This document shows, piece after piece, positions 1-10,018 of a stretch of 25,504 nucleotides of DNA. This DNA is from Lepidodermella squamata (lineage: Eukaryota; Gastrotricha). The stretch's first letter is position 1. Each line of letters starts with the position of its first letter. Position numbers and translations under genes: made by a program. The stretch lies in the NCBI GenBank assembly GCA_047495785.1, contig JBLDXI010000087.1, forward strand, positions 1 through 25,504, read 5' to 3'. The notes beneath the pieces were generated by a model that saw only the letters and a list, made by a program, of their open reading frames with translations, was not told where the DNA came from and searched no databases.

Positions 1-2
1 GC

Positions 3-497
3 GACCGGATCCAGGATGCCGACGTATCGTTGTTCTTCTATGCCGGCCACGGCCTGGAGGTGGATGGTACCAACTACCTGGTTCCGGTAGATGCCAATAT
101 TCAGTCTGCGCTCGATGTGAAGCTGAAGACCATCCCGCTCACGGGTGTAATCCGAACCATGGAATTCGCTAACGACGAGGGTTTGAATATGATTATCCTC
201 GATGCCTGCCGCAACAATCCATTCCCCACCGGAAAACGGAGTGGTGGATCAGGTCTGGCCCGGGTACAGGCGCCCAGCGGCACGCTTATCGCCTACGCTA
301 CAGACCCAGGTTCTACGGCATCCGACGGAGACAAAGCCAATGGGCTGTACACCGGCGAACTGGTGAAGCAAATGAGGGTTTCCCAGCGGATCGAAGACAT
401 CTTCATGAACACGCGCAACCAGGTCGAGCATCTTTCCAACGGCGCACAACGGCCATGGGAAGAAGCAAGACTTAAAGGGGTGTTCTTTCTAAGGTAG
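3..497 (+). CDS. Caspase-like (peptidase C14 family) protein, 3' end only
   Basis: This is the C-terminal part of a caspase-family cysteine peptidase; the gene begins before the window and frame 3 is open from the first bases. The p20-like core shows both halves of the catalytic dyad: the histidine in YAGHG (bases 48-50) and the cysteine in DACRNNP (bases 207-209). Downstream, the AYATDPGSTASDG stretch and the GLYTGEL segment are typical of bacterial metacaspase-like proteins. It ends in GVFFLR with a TAG stop at 495-497. Bacterial relatives often carry N-terminal repeats or effector domains, but here that part is missing, so role and location are unknown. It converges on the symporter gene with only 33 bp between the stops, and I see no clear terminator there. 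Confidence 0.9.
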   Translation, partial: DRIQDADVSLFFYAGHGLEVDGTNYLVPVDANIQSALDVKLKTIPLTGVIRTMEFANDEGLNMIILDACRNNPFPTGKRSGGSGLARVQAPSGTLIAYATDPGSTASDGDKANGLYTGELVKQMRVSQRIEDIFMNTRNQVEHLSNGAQRPWEEARLKGVFFLR

Positions 498-530
498 CCA
501 AGCTAGAACTGGGATTTCAACTTCGGGTCT

Positions 531-2244
531 TCATCTTACGTTCGCTTCCGCAGACCTGGGTTTCGAAGTGAGATTGATCACAAACTGGATCAACACTCCA
601 AACCCGATGACGGCCGCACACCCGGCAAAGTTGTAATACAGAAATGCGAGGTCTGTACCTGCCCAAACGTAGATCACGATCGCCTCTCCTATGATGGCAG
701 AGATAAAGACGGCCAACGACTTCACATACTTCACATAGAAGGCGGTCAGGAAGATGCCCAGCAGCGTTCCATAGAACAATGACCCGACTATGTTGACGAG
801 TTGAATCAGGTTCTCAGCATGCGAAGCCAGCATCGCAAATCCCATAGCGAAAACGGCCCAGCCGGCGGTGAAGACTTTGGACATCAACACGTAGTGCTTG
901 TCGTCGGCGTTCTTGTTTATCGATCTTTTGTAGATATCGACTGTGGTAGTGGAAGTGAGCGCGTTGAGCTCAGAGGCTGTCGACGACATGGCTGCGGAGA
1001 AGACCACCGCGAGCAACAGGCCGATCACGCCATGTGGCAGCCAGCTCATCACGAAATTGATGAAGACATAGTCCGTATCGTTCCCCTTCTCTCCCGTTGC
1101 TCTGTAGACATGTGCCCGGGCGCGGTTCCGGAGCGTATCCTGTTGCACACCCAATTCTTCGATCCGGCTCGTTGCCTGCCCGATTGCGCTCTCATCTTCG
1201 CTTCGAATGGCACTGGCGAGGGCGAGCGACTGTTCCTTCTTGATCCGGAACACTTCGTTATACTCCGACTCGATGCTGCGGATGGTTGCCGAATGCTCTG
1301 TTGTCAAGGCTCGCTCGTAGAGACTCTTATTGTGCATTATCGGTGGTTGATTGAACTGGTAGAACATGAACACCAGGATCCCGATATACAAAATGATGAA
1401 TTGCATGGGGATCTTGAGGAGCCCATTGAAGATCAGCCCCAGGCGGCTCTCCGTGAGCGAACTGCCGGCGAGGGTAACGGCCGACCTGCGATTGATCTGC
1501 GCCGAAGTAGGACAGAAAGAGAAACAGTCCACCCAGCAGCCCCGACCAGACGTTATAGCGATCATTCAAGTCGAAATTGAAGTTGACAAGGTTCATCTTG
1601 CCCACTGCGCCTGCGTAACTGAATGTCTCGCCGAAGCTGATCTCCGGAATGTTATAAAATGCGATTCCACCGGCGAGGATCATACCCGCCATGATGATCG
1701 TTAGCTGATATCGCTGTGTAAGACTGACCGCTTTCGATCCGCCAGTGATTGTATAGATCATTACCAGGCAGCCAATCATTAATGTTGTCAACTCCAGTCT
1801 CCAGCCAAGAATCGTGGAAAGAATAAGGGATGGGGCGAAGACAGTGATCCCCACTGAGAAGCCACGCAGGACGAGAAAGAACATCGCGGCGAGCGAACGC
1901 ACGCGCACATCAAAACGTGTTTCCAGATACTCGTACGCAGTAAACACCTTGAGCTTTCTGTACAAAGGAACAGCTGTGATACAGAGAATTACCATGGCGA
2001 GCGGAAGGCCAAAATAGAATTGAAGAAACCGCATCCCATCGTTGAACGCCTGCCCCGGTGTGGACAGGAACGTAACCGCACTGGCTTGAGTCGCCATGAT
2101 GGAAAGACAGACTGTCCACCAAGGCATGCTGCGATTTCCAACCAGGAACCCCTCCATGCTGGAGGTATTACGGCTTTTCACCACTCCGTATACCACAATC
2201 ATCCCAAGCACTCCGAAGAGTACGATCCAATCGATATTGTTCAT
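531..2244 (-). CDS. Sodium:solute symporter (SSS family), one frameshift
   Basis: A polytopic inner-membrane transporter of the sodium:solute symporter family, about 570 residues once a frame break is allowed for, which is a normal length. The N-terminal part has the family signature region (SSMEGFLVGNRSMPWW, then ATQASAVTFLSTPGQAF). The C-terminal part has the conserved helix LLLAVVFSAAMSSTASELNAL. The two halves are in different frames and meet at a GGG run (plus strand 1472-1474): FGADQSQVGRY continues as LAGSSLTESRLGLIFNG in the other frame, which fits one extra base. An 80-90 residue charged, probably helical insert (around YERALTTEHS to RATGEKG) lies between membrane helices. The ATG overlaps the stop of the small membrane gene upstream (ATGA), so the two are translationally coupled. 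The substrate cannot be told from sequence; the PIG-L neighbour suggests a sugar or amide-derived compound (inference). Confidence 0.88.
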
Positions 2245-2378
2245 TTAAAGGAGTTAGTGACGACGGTGTAGATGATGATCTGCACGATAAGAACGATCAT
2301 AACGAGCCAGTACCAGCCGCTCCATTTCTTAAACACCGGCGGTTGCTCGGGATCGACGGGAGAAGGTGATTCGCTCAT
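2241..2378 (-). CDS. Small single-TM protein, 45 residues, between PIG-L and symporter
   Basis: A 45-residue ORF sitting exactly between the deacetylase and symporter genes. It reads MSESPSPVDPEQPPVFKKW, then a tryptophan-flanked hydrophobic helix (about residues 20-40, WYWLVMIVLIVQIIIY), then TNSFK. Its ATG overlaps the PIG-L stop as ATGA (2375-2378), and its TGA overlaps the symporter start as ATGA (2241-2244). Both junctions are therefore translationally coupled. The proline-rich soluble N-terminus and single helix suggest a small accessory subunit of the transporter, comparable in general to the small subunits known for some SSS carriers. That role is inferred from position and topology, not from homology. 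Confidence 0.75.
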   Translation of the reverse strand: MSESPSPVDPEQPPVFKKWSGWYWLVMIVLIVQIIIYTVVTNSFK

Positions 2379-4886
2379 TTTTTGAGGGATTTAACTTTTT
2401 GCTCCGAAGGCTTTGGTGCCTTGCCGAGTGAAACAATATTGGCAAATAGTTTATAGGCACCCGGTACCCCTTCGGGTAACTCCCGGAAGAACGAGAGGCC
2501 AGTATACACGTAGTAACCTTGTCCATAACGGGCCACGAGCAATCCTCCATCTTTGGGTGTTTCTCCCTTGTCGTTCGAAGATATCAGTGCATCGAAATGA
2601 CTATCCCACTTGTTCGGGTAGTACAAGCCTCGTTCCTGCACCCAACCTTTGAAATCGTCCGCTGTAATCTTGTTAGGATAGTTCAGTGCAGGGTGCTCCG
2701 GCTTCAGTAATCGAACTTCGCTATTCTCTTCAGTGACCCGGTCTCTCGACAGCGTGATTGGATAAGGCGAGAACTTGTCTGCGTCGATCTCCATCTCAAA
2801 GTTGGTGTTGTATTGTACAATGAGTGTCCCTCCTCCCTCCACAAACTTCAGCAAAGCAGGCATGAAGTACCGGATCCGTTCATTCGTGTTAAGGGCGCGA
2901 ACCCCTAGTACTACGGCATCTACGCGGGCAAGATTGGCACTGGTCACTTCTTCGTTCTTCATCTCCCACACTTCGTAGCCGAGGTTGCGCAAAGCAGCGG
3001 GCACTTCGTCACCAGCGCCACGGATGTAGCCCACTACGCTTCCCTCCTTACGTATGTTCACCTTCACCAGTCGTGACGACGACTCGGGAACAAGGGTCTG
3101 CACAGGTATGTGATCGTAGTTGATTGTCTGAACGGAATGCTTCAATACGGTCCCGTTCACCGTCGCGAATGCGCCGAGCTTCCCTGTCAGCTCCTCTTTG
3201 GATGGCGTAACTGTAAATGCGACAGAATGCTCCTCGCCGCGTTTCACCAAGGTGAACGACTGCTGGACCGGCTCCGACTTCCATCCCTGGGGAAGTGACA
3301 AGGCGAGGGTGCCTGTCATCGACTGATTGGAGTATGAACGGGCCAGCACGACTACTTGCTGGGGTGCAGCTTCACGAAAGATGTATACGGGCGATGAAAG
3401 AGAAACGGCCACCGGGGGCACGATCTCGAAGGGCCTCATCTGCTCGCCCTTTACGGGATCCGTCCACTTATAGACAAGTGGCGTTGTGATCTGAAGTTCC
3501 TCGTTACCGATCGCATAGGTAAACCGGATCTCGATCGCCGGATGGTTTTCGGGCATGCCGATCAAGGACGGGTCCTTTACGGTAAACGTGCCTTGCGTAT
3601 GTTCCTCTCGTAACCAATACGGCCCGGAGTATGAAGCTGTCGTGCTCAGTTTCTTCAAACTTTGAAATGTGATGAGCTTGTTATTACCTGCTTCGAGGTT
3701 CGCGATCGTGTCGAAACCGAGAATCTCACTCCTGATGCTCTTCAATCGGACGGCTGCTTTCGATCGGTTGACTACTTCGAACTGCAGGCGGACTTGTTCG
3801 CCGGGCGCCGCGTTAAATTGAGTGGCGGTCACTTCTGTATATAATCCGGCACATGCCTGAATCAGTTGCTCTGTTTCCTGGAGTTTGCGGGTTCGCCAAA
3901 CGCCGGGTTCGAGAGACGCGATCTCTTTTCGGATCGTCAACAAGTCCGGAATAATCTCGTACGGACGCTCGTCGGAGAACTTTGCCAGTGCCTTCTCCAC
4001 CAAAGGCTGGATCCGGCTTCCGCCTTTAACGCGGGACCACGTAGTATTCACCCCGTCCAGGATATCGGACTTTGCCGAATCGCCCTTTATAAACTCAAAG
4101 AACTCGAGAGCGTCGCCGCGACGACCCTGAGAGCCGAAACCCTGGCTCTTGTGCTGTGTCCGGCTGTCGGCAGCTATCTCTGAATAGGACTTGCCGAGCA
4201 ACGTATTGAAGGCCCCTACGTTGAGCGCTAATACCCCCGGTGTGTTTTCATTGATCGTCTGGTTCCACCACCTGCCTGTATTGGTATAGAGTCGTTTCGG
4301 CTTCCATGGGCCATAGGTATTTAGCTGGTCAGTATATGAGGTGGTGGTGCCCGAAAGATCGAATGCTTCCTGGGCCAGTACTGCGGAGCCCGTATGGTGG
4401 CCGTGGCCGGCGCGCTCATCGGGTGGAAATCGGGTGATGATCACATCCGGCTGGAACTGCCTGTACACCCGTACCACATCCGAAAGTATCTCATTCTTAT
4501 TCCAGATCTCAAATGCTTCGTTCACGTTCTTTGAGAATCCAAAATCATTAGCCCGGGTAAAGAACTGCTGACCGCCATCGATCCTCCGTGCCGCAATGAG
4601 TTCTTGCGTGCGAATCAATCCCAGCAGGTCACGTATTTCGGGTCCGATGAGATTTTGTCCACCATCACCGCGTGTCATCGACAGATATGCGGTAGCCGCA
4701 AGTCGCTCGCTCGCGAGGTATGCGATCACCCGGGTGTTTTCGTCGTCGGGGGTGGGCTGCCACATAAAGTACGGAGCCCAGGTAATTGAGCTTCTTGAGC
4801 CGGAGTCGAATCTCCGATGTACTAAGTTGTTTTTGTGAATAAGCCGAAAGCGGGAGGAGGAGCAGTAACCAAAACAGTCGTTGCAT
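2375..4886 (-). CDS. Large exported PIG-L family deacetylase, one frameshift
   Basis: A secreted, roughly 836-residue protein with an N-terminal LmbE/PIG-L zinc-dependent de-N-acetylase domain. The start at 4886 gives a clear signal peptide (MQRLFWLLLLLPLSAYSQ). The metal motif AHPDDE falls at about residues 44-49 and the later HGHH at about 161-164. A frame break lies inside the AHPDDE codons at a run of five G (plus strand 4748-4752), where one extra base explains the shift. After the catalytic domain comes a beta-rich middle region with an NEW3-like segment (LPQGWKSEP..., near residue 530). The C-terminal region resembles a Rossmann or glutamine-amidotransferase-like fold (AVVLGVRALNTNERI, GGGTLIVQYNTN). 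The family removes N-acyl groups from sugars; the actual substrate is unknown. It is first in a coupled three-gene operon with the small TM protein and the symporter. Confidence 0.88.
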
Positions 4887-4971
4887 GATGCAATTAACGA
4901 CTAATTAAGTAAACGTCTCGGCCAGTTAAAAGGGTATTTGAGCCTCTTAACATTTATTAACAAGACGACTA

Positions 4972-4983
4972 AATCTATAGATT
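4972..4983. repeat. 12-bp perfect palindrome in AT-rich spacer
   Basis: The string AATCTATAGATT reads the same on both strands. It lies in the AT-rich 105-bp gap between the small exported protein gene and the PIG-L gene, about 85 bp upstream of the PIG-L start. It could be an operator or part of the small gene's transcript end, but a palindrome this short in AT-rich DNA may be chance. Confidence 0.25.
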
Positions 4984-4991
4984 ATATATTT

Positions 4992-5456
4992 TTAGAATTT
5001 TCCTCTTCGTTCTCCATTCACGAGAAACGATCCATCTTCGGCCACCACGAGTTCGATCTTGTTCAACTGCTTTCGAGCGTCGTCCATGGCATAGATGGTG
5101 TACGCATTTGGAGTGACGCGATCCTTCAGGTCATCGATGTACCCCATGTCGATCAGAAAAGTAAGTGACTTATCAGATTTCTTATTGAACAGCGACTTAC
5201 CGAAACTATCCTCACACTTGAAGCGCGCTTCTTCCGATTTAAGGTTGAGAATCTTCACATGAACGATGAGATAGGGCAACGGTCCATGGTTCTTTCTTTC
5301 CGCCACGGAATTGGGATCCAGTGAAACGTTCGTGTTATCCGAGGTTGGTCGTTGCTTGAAGTTGTACTTCAACTCAACCTGAAAATCCTCCTTGGCACGA
5401 AAAGGAACGTCACCGCTTTGCAGCAGGAATAGGAACGAAATGAGGTAAGATAACAT
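4992..5456 (-). CDS. Exported hypothetical protein, 154 residues
   Basis: I do not recognise this protein. It starts with a short hydrophobic leader (MLSYLISFLFLLQSG), so it is probably exported to the periplasm. The rest is a single small, charged domain with alternating hydrophobic positions typical of beta strands: DFQVELKYNF, PYLIVHVKILNL, KSLTFLIDMGYIDDLKDR, IELVVAEDGSFLVNGERRGKF. There is no cysteine pair, metal motif or membrane anchor. It lies 72 bp downstream of the DUF2911 gene and 105 bp upstream of PIG-L on the same strand, so it may be the tail of the upstream operon. The reading frame is intact and has ordinary composition for the window. Confidence 0.7.
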   Translation of the reverse strand: MLSYLISFLFLLQSGDVPFRAKEDFQVELKYNFKQRPTSDNTNVSLDPNSVAERKNHGPLPYLIVHVKILNLKSEEARFKCEDSFGKSLFNKKSDKSLTFLIDMGYIDDLKDRVTPNAYTIYAMDDARKQLNKIELVVAEDGSFLVNGERRGKF

Positions 5457-5528
5457 GGCAGGTAAATGGGTAAGTACAAGTTACGCATTTCCCATCTCCC
5501 GGCCTTGTAAAGAATCGTCCTAAAAGTG

Positions 5529-6639
5529 TTACAAATTGATGTCGGATCCTTGTTCGAGCTTCCGGATCATTCCTTCCACATTTCGCCGGGCCCCATCGTC
5601 CGGTGCGAGCGGCAAAGCTGCTTTAAGATGGTTTAGCGACTTCTTCAGGTCGCCCCGGGCGCTATAGGCGCGTGCCATGCCGACGTTGGTTGTGTACTCT
5701 TTGGGTGCTTTTTCGTAGTTCATCTTAAACACCTTGAAAGCCTCGTCTACCTGTTTTTGGGCGAGCAATTGCCGGGCATAGAAATGTACGTCCTGCAGAG
5801 TACCCATGGGCAGGGCCTCGTCCATGGTCTTCCTCGCTTCATCCATGCGACCGAGTGCTGTAAGGACGCGGGCGCGGGTACTTAATGTGTTGAAGTTCTT
5901 CTCCCCCATTATGCGGAAATACGTGCCCCGGTCGATCCATGCGAGCGCCTGTTCGAGCTCTATGTTGTTGCGCAGGCACCAATCGGCGGCCTGTATATAA
6001 TCGTAATAAGGTCTCGTAGTCCGAAAGTCGTTTCGAAACGCTGCCATTTGCAGCTTCTCCCGCTCGATCGTAACGGTAAACGGAATCCGTCGCTTCTCCC
6101 AGGACAGCGCAATAACAGCGGAGTTCGGAGTTTCGTCGGAGAACTCGTACTTCAACCATTCCACACTTTTGTCGAGCGACTCATTCGGCACAGTGACACG
6201 CAACTGATCTTCGGCGGGATCGTAGTAGAAGCTCCCCCACGAGGTGCTGATCTTGTTGAAGATGAGTGTGCTCTCGGTATCGCCGAGTGCAATAAAGAAC
6301 CCATACGTGCCGGCTGGCAGGTCGGCACCATTGATCTTGACGGGCTGCGAGAAAGACATCGTGGTGTTCTCGTTGGCACCGGCGCGCCACGGAGCTGCGT
6401 AACTTGTACCGTGGCCCTGATCGACGAAGCCGTAGTGGGCCACGCTGGTTCCCCAGATGCGCCCTTCGCGTCCCTTGACCCCTGGGCGGCTGTAGGAAAT
6501 ACTGATCTTTACGATGCCAATTTGTTCCGAGATGGAGGCTTTCTTATTCCCCCCATCGGGCTTCGGAGGTGAGAGGCATGATCTGCGCGTGCGCATAAAG
6601 TGCGCTCACGAGAAAAAGGATTGATAATTTCCGTTTCAT
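5529..6639 (-). CDS. Exported DUF2911 protein with C-terminal TPR-like helices, frameshift near the N-terminus
   Basis: A protein of about 370 residues with a DUF2911 domain, common in Bacteroidota, followed by tetratricopeptide-like helices. The DUF2911 hallmarks are visible: SYSRPGVKGREGRIWG, then PWRAGANENTTMSFS, then LPAGTYGFFIA. The C-terminal third has helical repeat pairs (ARVLTALGRMDEARKTMDEAL, NVGMARAYSARGDLKKSLNHLKAAL). The start at 6639 supplies a good signal peptide (MKRKLSILFLVSALYAHAQ) that is out of frame with the main body. The frames switch close to 6566-6572, just after MPLTS, so an indel in the contig is likely. Without it the ORF would begin late, with a poor leader. The molecular function of DUF2911 is not known; export to the periplasm is inferred from the leader. 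Confidence 0.85.
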
Positions 6640-6751
6640 AACTGTCCTTGGTGATTGTGGATAACCAAAGACAATGATCGGAAGCGGCGGCCCGATGTTT
6701 CCGAAAGTGGTGTTCAATCCGGAAACAAACCTGTTCAAGCATGTTCAGGCC

Positions 6752-8314
6752 CTAGTAGTTGACTTTTTCCAGGTGCCCCTCGATCTTTTTTTCCTTTCGA
6801 AAGTACTCCACCACATACAGGTAGCCGGACTTGGCCTTCATGATATTAAACTCAGAAGATCGTCTTTTGATATTGAACTTATCGACAACGAAGGTCTTCT
6901 CGGGGGTGTAGACAACGGAGCCGATCACGAACGCACTGCCAGCCGATGATTGTGACTTGTCGTAGTCTACGTACGTAACGAGGAAGGTAGAATTATCGGG
7001 AGACATCTGCGTAAAGCGATAGTCGAATGCACCCCACGACTTCGCGAAATGGGAGACTGCCTTAGGCGAGGTCTCGAGCGCTCCCGACGGAAGCTGCATA
7101 ACACTCTTCTTCTTCTCGAACACATGCACCTTATTGATGCTGAAATCGGGGTTGAACTGGAAGACCACAAGGTTGTAGATATTGATCTGGGTGACAGATG
7201 TACTCGCGCTTCCGCCCAAAGCAACGGCTGCAACGGCCAAAGCGATGCCGCCCGCGCTTGCTGCTTTCTTGTACTGCTCGCCGATAACAAAGATCTGTCC
7301 ATCGCTGGTGCGAACGGTGTTGTGGAAAATGATGCTGGTGTTGCTGCCATCGAACTTACCCTTTTCGTCCAGCGGCGTCACTTTACTCATAGACTCCCAT
7401 GAGTTGGCCTTTTGTTCTTTGAGCTTTCCGGCGCCGTCGAAGACTACGTTCATGAATCCGAGACTTCGGTCGCGTGTTTCCCGGGCGGATGGTGCATAGT
7501 ATTCACCAAAGACAATATAATCCCCTGAAACGGTATCGTGGCGAATGTCTGAGACAGCCACTGTGTAGCCATTGTCGACGACGACGGGCACCTTGAACAG
7601 CCTATGTCCGTCTACGGCGCTGTTGACGAGCAGATCGTATTCGATGTCTTTCGATCCGGCCTTTTTCCTTCGTTCGATCAGCGAACCGATCGTCTGCGAA
7701 TCCTGGAACGCTTCGAACCCGATCTCAAAACCGGCGTCGGCGGCGGCGCGGTCTACCCATTTCGATTTCAGTTGATTATCGAGGAACTCGATGTGATAGT
7801 GGGCCTTTCGATCTTCAGTAACCGAGTACAGCAGGAATCCAGTATTCGCTACAGGCACGATAAAATTCTGTTCTGTTTCGTTGCCATTCGCAGCTGCGCC
7901 ATACGCATTGAGCATATTGCTGCCCTTCACCATGCGAACAAAGGAAGCGATCTGCTGAAGTTTTTCGTCGTAGGCGATCAGTTCCATCAGGTTCCTTGAA
8001 CGATCGTAGCCCAGCACCGCAAACACAGATCCGTTATACGACGCTTCCAGTATTACGAAGCCCGAGGTTCGCTGGATGGTTACCGAATTGATCTCGTTGA
8101 GATTCTCGTCGAGTACCTTCAGCAAGAAGTTATTCAGCCGTGCATTGGTGCGTTCCAGATCGTAGAACATGTAGTAACCGGTAACCTGATTGTTATGAAT
8201 TACCTCGCCGGAGTTGCGGATCTTCACACTTCGGATATTAGTCTGAGTGTACGATTGCGCCAGCGTAGCGGATCCAACAGAGAGAGCGGCTAGCACCAGA
8301 ATGATATTTTTCAT
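6752..8314 (-). CDS. Exported hypothetical protein, 520 residues, coupled to the M48 protease
   Basis: An uncharacterised periplasmic or surface protein. It has a clear signal peptide (MKNIILVLAALSVGSATLAQ), then a long run of short beta-strand segments resembling a propeller-like repeat: YYMFYDLERTN, FLLKVLDENLNEI, GFVILEASYNGSVFAVLGYD, FLLYSVTEDRK, IVFGEYYAPS. An unusual Gly/Ala-rich hydrophobic segment (AGGIALAVAAVALGGSAS, about residues 360-380) interrupts the strands and could be a membrane-inserting or flexible loop. The start codon overlaps the stop of the M48 metalloprotease gene as ATGA (8311-8314), so the two are translationally coupled. The protein may be a partner or substrate of the protease (inference). 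I do not recognise the family with confidence. Confidence 0.75.
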   Translation of the reverse strand: MKNIILVLAALSVGSATLAQSYTQTNIRSVKIRNSGEVIHNNQVTGYYMFYDLERTNARLNNFLLKVLDENLNEINSVTIQRTSGFVILEASYNGSVFAVLGYDRSRNLMELIAYDEKLQQIASFVRMVKGSNMLNAYGAAANGNETEQNFIVPVANTGFLLYSVTEDRKAHYHIEFLDNQLKSKWVDRAAADAGFEIGFEAFQDSQTIGSLIERRKKAGSKDIEYDLLVNSAVDGHRLFKVPVVVDNGYTVAVSDIRHDTVSGDYIVFGEYYAPSARETRDRSLGFMNVVFDGAGKLKEQKANSWESMSKVTPLDEKGKFDGSNTSIIFHNTVRTSDGQIFVIGEQYKKAASAGGIALAVAAVALGGSASTSVTQINIYNLVVFQFNPDFSINKVHVFEKKKSVMQLPSGALETSPKAVSHFAKSWGAFDYRFTQMSPDNSTFLVTYVDYDKSQSSAGSAFVIGSVVYTPEKTFVVDKFNIKRRSSEFNIMKAKSGYLYVVEYFRKEKKIEGHLEKVNY

Positions 8315-9758
8315 TTGAGCGTTGGGTTGTTCTTCATCATTAGTTTATATCTCCCATTTGGAAAAAGTTCGTCGTAATCGCCACGCACTTTGTCGGGGTC
8401 GAGTTTGCTGGTCTTGAAATTACTCACGAGCCAGAGAGCATAAACAAAATCCTCATTGGTATAGAACGACTCAGGTTGGCTTACCATGATTTGATAGGTG
8501 ACGTACTCCATTTCGGGCAACCGGAGCTTATGGATAAGTGTCAACAACCGGTTATAGGACTCGGAGAAATAGGCATCTGGAAGATCTACCGACGTGCCCA
8601 GGGAGTGATTTCGTTGTCGGGTATAGATCTCATAAAGGCAGCGACCGATCATCGCCTTGATCCATGCGTTTTCGGGATAGATGCGCGAAAGCTGGATGGC
8701 GTGGTAGAGTGCCCGGCTGTAGTTCTTGAAATGAAATTCGGAGTCTACCATCTCGAGTTGAGCTCGTTTCTGATAAACGTTCTTGTTTAGTTTTCGTTCC
8801 TGGTTAAGATCATCGTAGCTGTATCCCATCTGCGCCATGCGCTTGGCCATGGTGATCGTTCGTTCGGTAATGTTAGGATGTGTCGAAAGGCTGTCCGGAA
8901 TCGTTGTGTCCTTTCGCCAGCGGTTGGTGTTCGCATACTCCAGCCACGGAGGTTGTATGGTAACTCCATTACTGACGAGGAACTTTTCCAGGTCGAGTGT
9001 ATCGTAGGGATCCTTATCAGCCCCGCGCAATACCTCCATAGCCTTTAGCGACGAACCTGGATCGTAGCCGGCCTTCAGATACAACACGAGGCCCATGGAG
9101 TCGGCAGAAGTTTCGTGCGAACGACTGTGCGAAGCGAATGCCCGGTCGAGATCCAGCAGCAGTTCGCGCGTTCTTGAATAGTTGTTGTAGCTGCTTCGCC
9201 TGGCCTGGTTGATCTTCTTTCTCGTATCACGGTCATTGAGCATCCGATTTCATCCTCAATTCCGACCACAATGTCTTTCTTCAATGCGTGTGCGAGCTCG
9301 TGGCAAACTATCGTTGCAACCTGATCTTCCGTTTGAAGTCGTGCGAGGAGGCCCAGGTGCACTCCGAGAACGGACTCCCCAAAGCAAATGGCGTTCGGGA
9401 CTTCACTTCTATACGCAAAGATGTTCACATCGCTGGAAGAGAACCCGTTGGCTACCGCAATTCGGTCCACGATGGAAGTCAGATAGTCGCTTAGCTCCGA
9501 CTTCATCATCATTCGGTCCTGGTTGAATTGCTTCAGCGTCGATTCGAAGACGTTCTTGTAGGCCTTCTTGACGTCATTCTTGTGTTTGCTGGTCTTATTG
9601 ATGCTGTTGATCTCCTGGGTGTGCCGGCTTTTCAGTAGCTGATACAGGCCGGGAGTGATCGTGTCCAGGTATGCGGACGGAATGAAATCGTCGGCAGGTT
9701 GTGCATTTATTGGCGCACAGCTGCACAAAACGAGTAGTATGACGATGGGGAGGCGCAT
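8311..9758 (-). CDS. M48 family zinc metalloprotease, one frameshift
   Basis: An exported peptidase of about 482 residues of the M48 (HtpX/Oma1-like) family. It has a signal peptide ending near CAPINAQ. The zinc motif HELAH is at about residues 153-157, and downstream HETSADSMGL supplies the third ligand glutamate in an ExxAD motif. The two motifs are in different frames: the first ORF runs off after KKDIVVGIEDEIG, and the second resumes at MLNDRDTRKKINQ near 9243-9250. One missing base restores continuity. The C-terminal half is helical with TPR-like features (FKNYSRALYHAIQLSRIYPENAWIKAMIGRCLYE), a common layout for bacterial M48 proteases. It is first in an operon with the 520-residue exported protein, with an ATGA overlap. 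A -7-like box lies just upstream at 9772-9779. Confidence 0.88.
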
Positions 9759-9771
9759 AATGTACCCGACT

Positions 9772-9779
9772 CAAAAGTA
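9772..9779 (-). promoter_or_regulatory. Bacteroidota-type -7 box for the M48 operon
   Basis: On the minus strand this reads TACTTTTG, a full match to the TAnnTTTG consensus of the Bacteroidota primary sigma factor. It lies 13 nt upstream of the M48 start codon, so the 5' leader would be very short. I do not see a convincing TTG -33 element at the usual distance, so the call is tentative. Confidence 0.4.
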
Positions 9780-10018
9780 GCGAATCGGCCTTTTATATGG
9801 TGTGGGATTGGAAATATAGGGGGTATAGCATGCGGAGGTTGTTCTCACGGATCGCACGGATCGCACGGACACATGCATCGGCAAACCGAACCCAATCGAA
9901 GCACGTCACTTCTGCGGCTGCGCCGTCCGCTACCAGAATTTCGGCCCTTCGGGCCTGGCTGGATTACGAAATCCCGCCGTTATAAAATCCGAGCACACGG
10001 ATTATATCGGAACACCTA
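9780..10018. other. Non-coding spacer with a degenerate repeat copy and small hairpins
   Basis: No credible gene is seen here. The region holds a degenerate, partial copy of the 103-bp repeat found just downstream (roughly 9848-9918, sharing GGCAAACCGAACCC and GTCACTTCTGCGG). It also holds a tight GGCCC-TTC-GGGCC hairpin near 9943-9955 and a short inverted pair AATCC...GGATT around 9986-10003. The partial copy contains its own local duplication of GGATCGCAC. Confidence 0.5.

Noticed and set aside
801-1580. 259-residue plus-strand ORF
   Set aside because: It is antisense to the symporter gene, with a His/Arg/Glu-rich product lacking any domain features.
1472-4752. Programmed ribosomal frameshifting in the symporter and PIG-L genes
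   Set aside because: Breaks occur in many unrelated genes at ordinary homopolymers without slippery-site plus pseudoknot context, and one lies inside the catalytic AHPDDE motif. Contig error is simpler.
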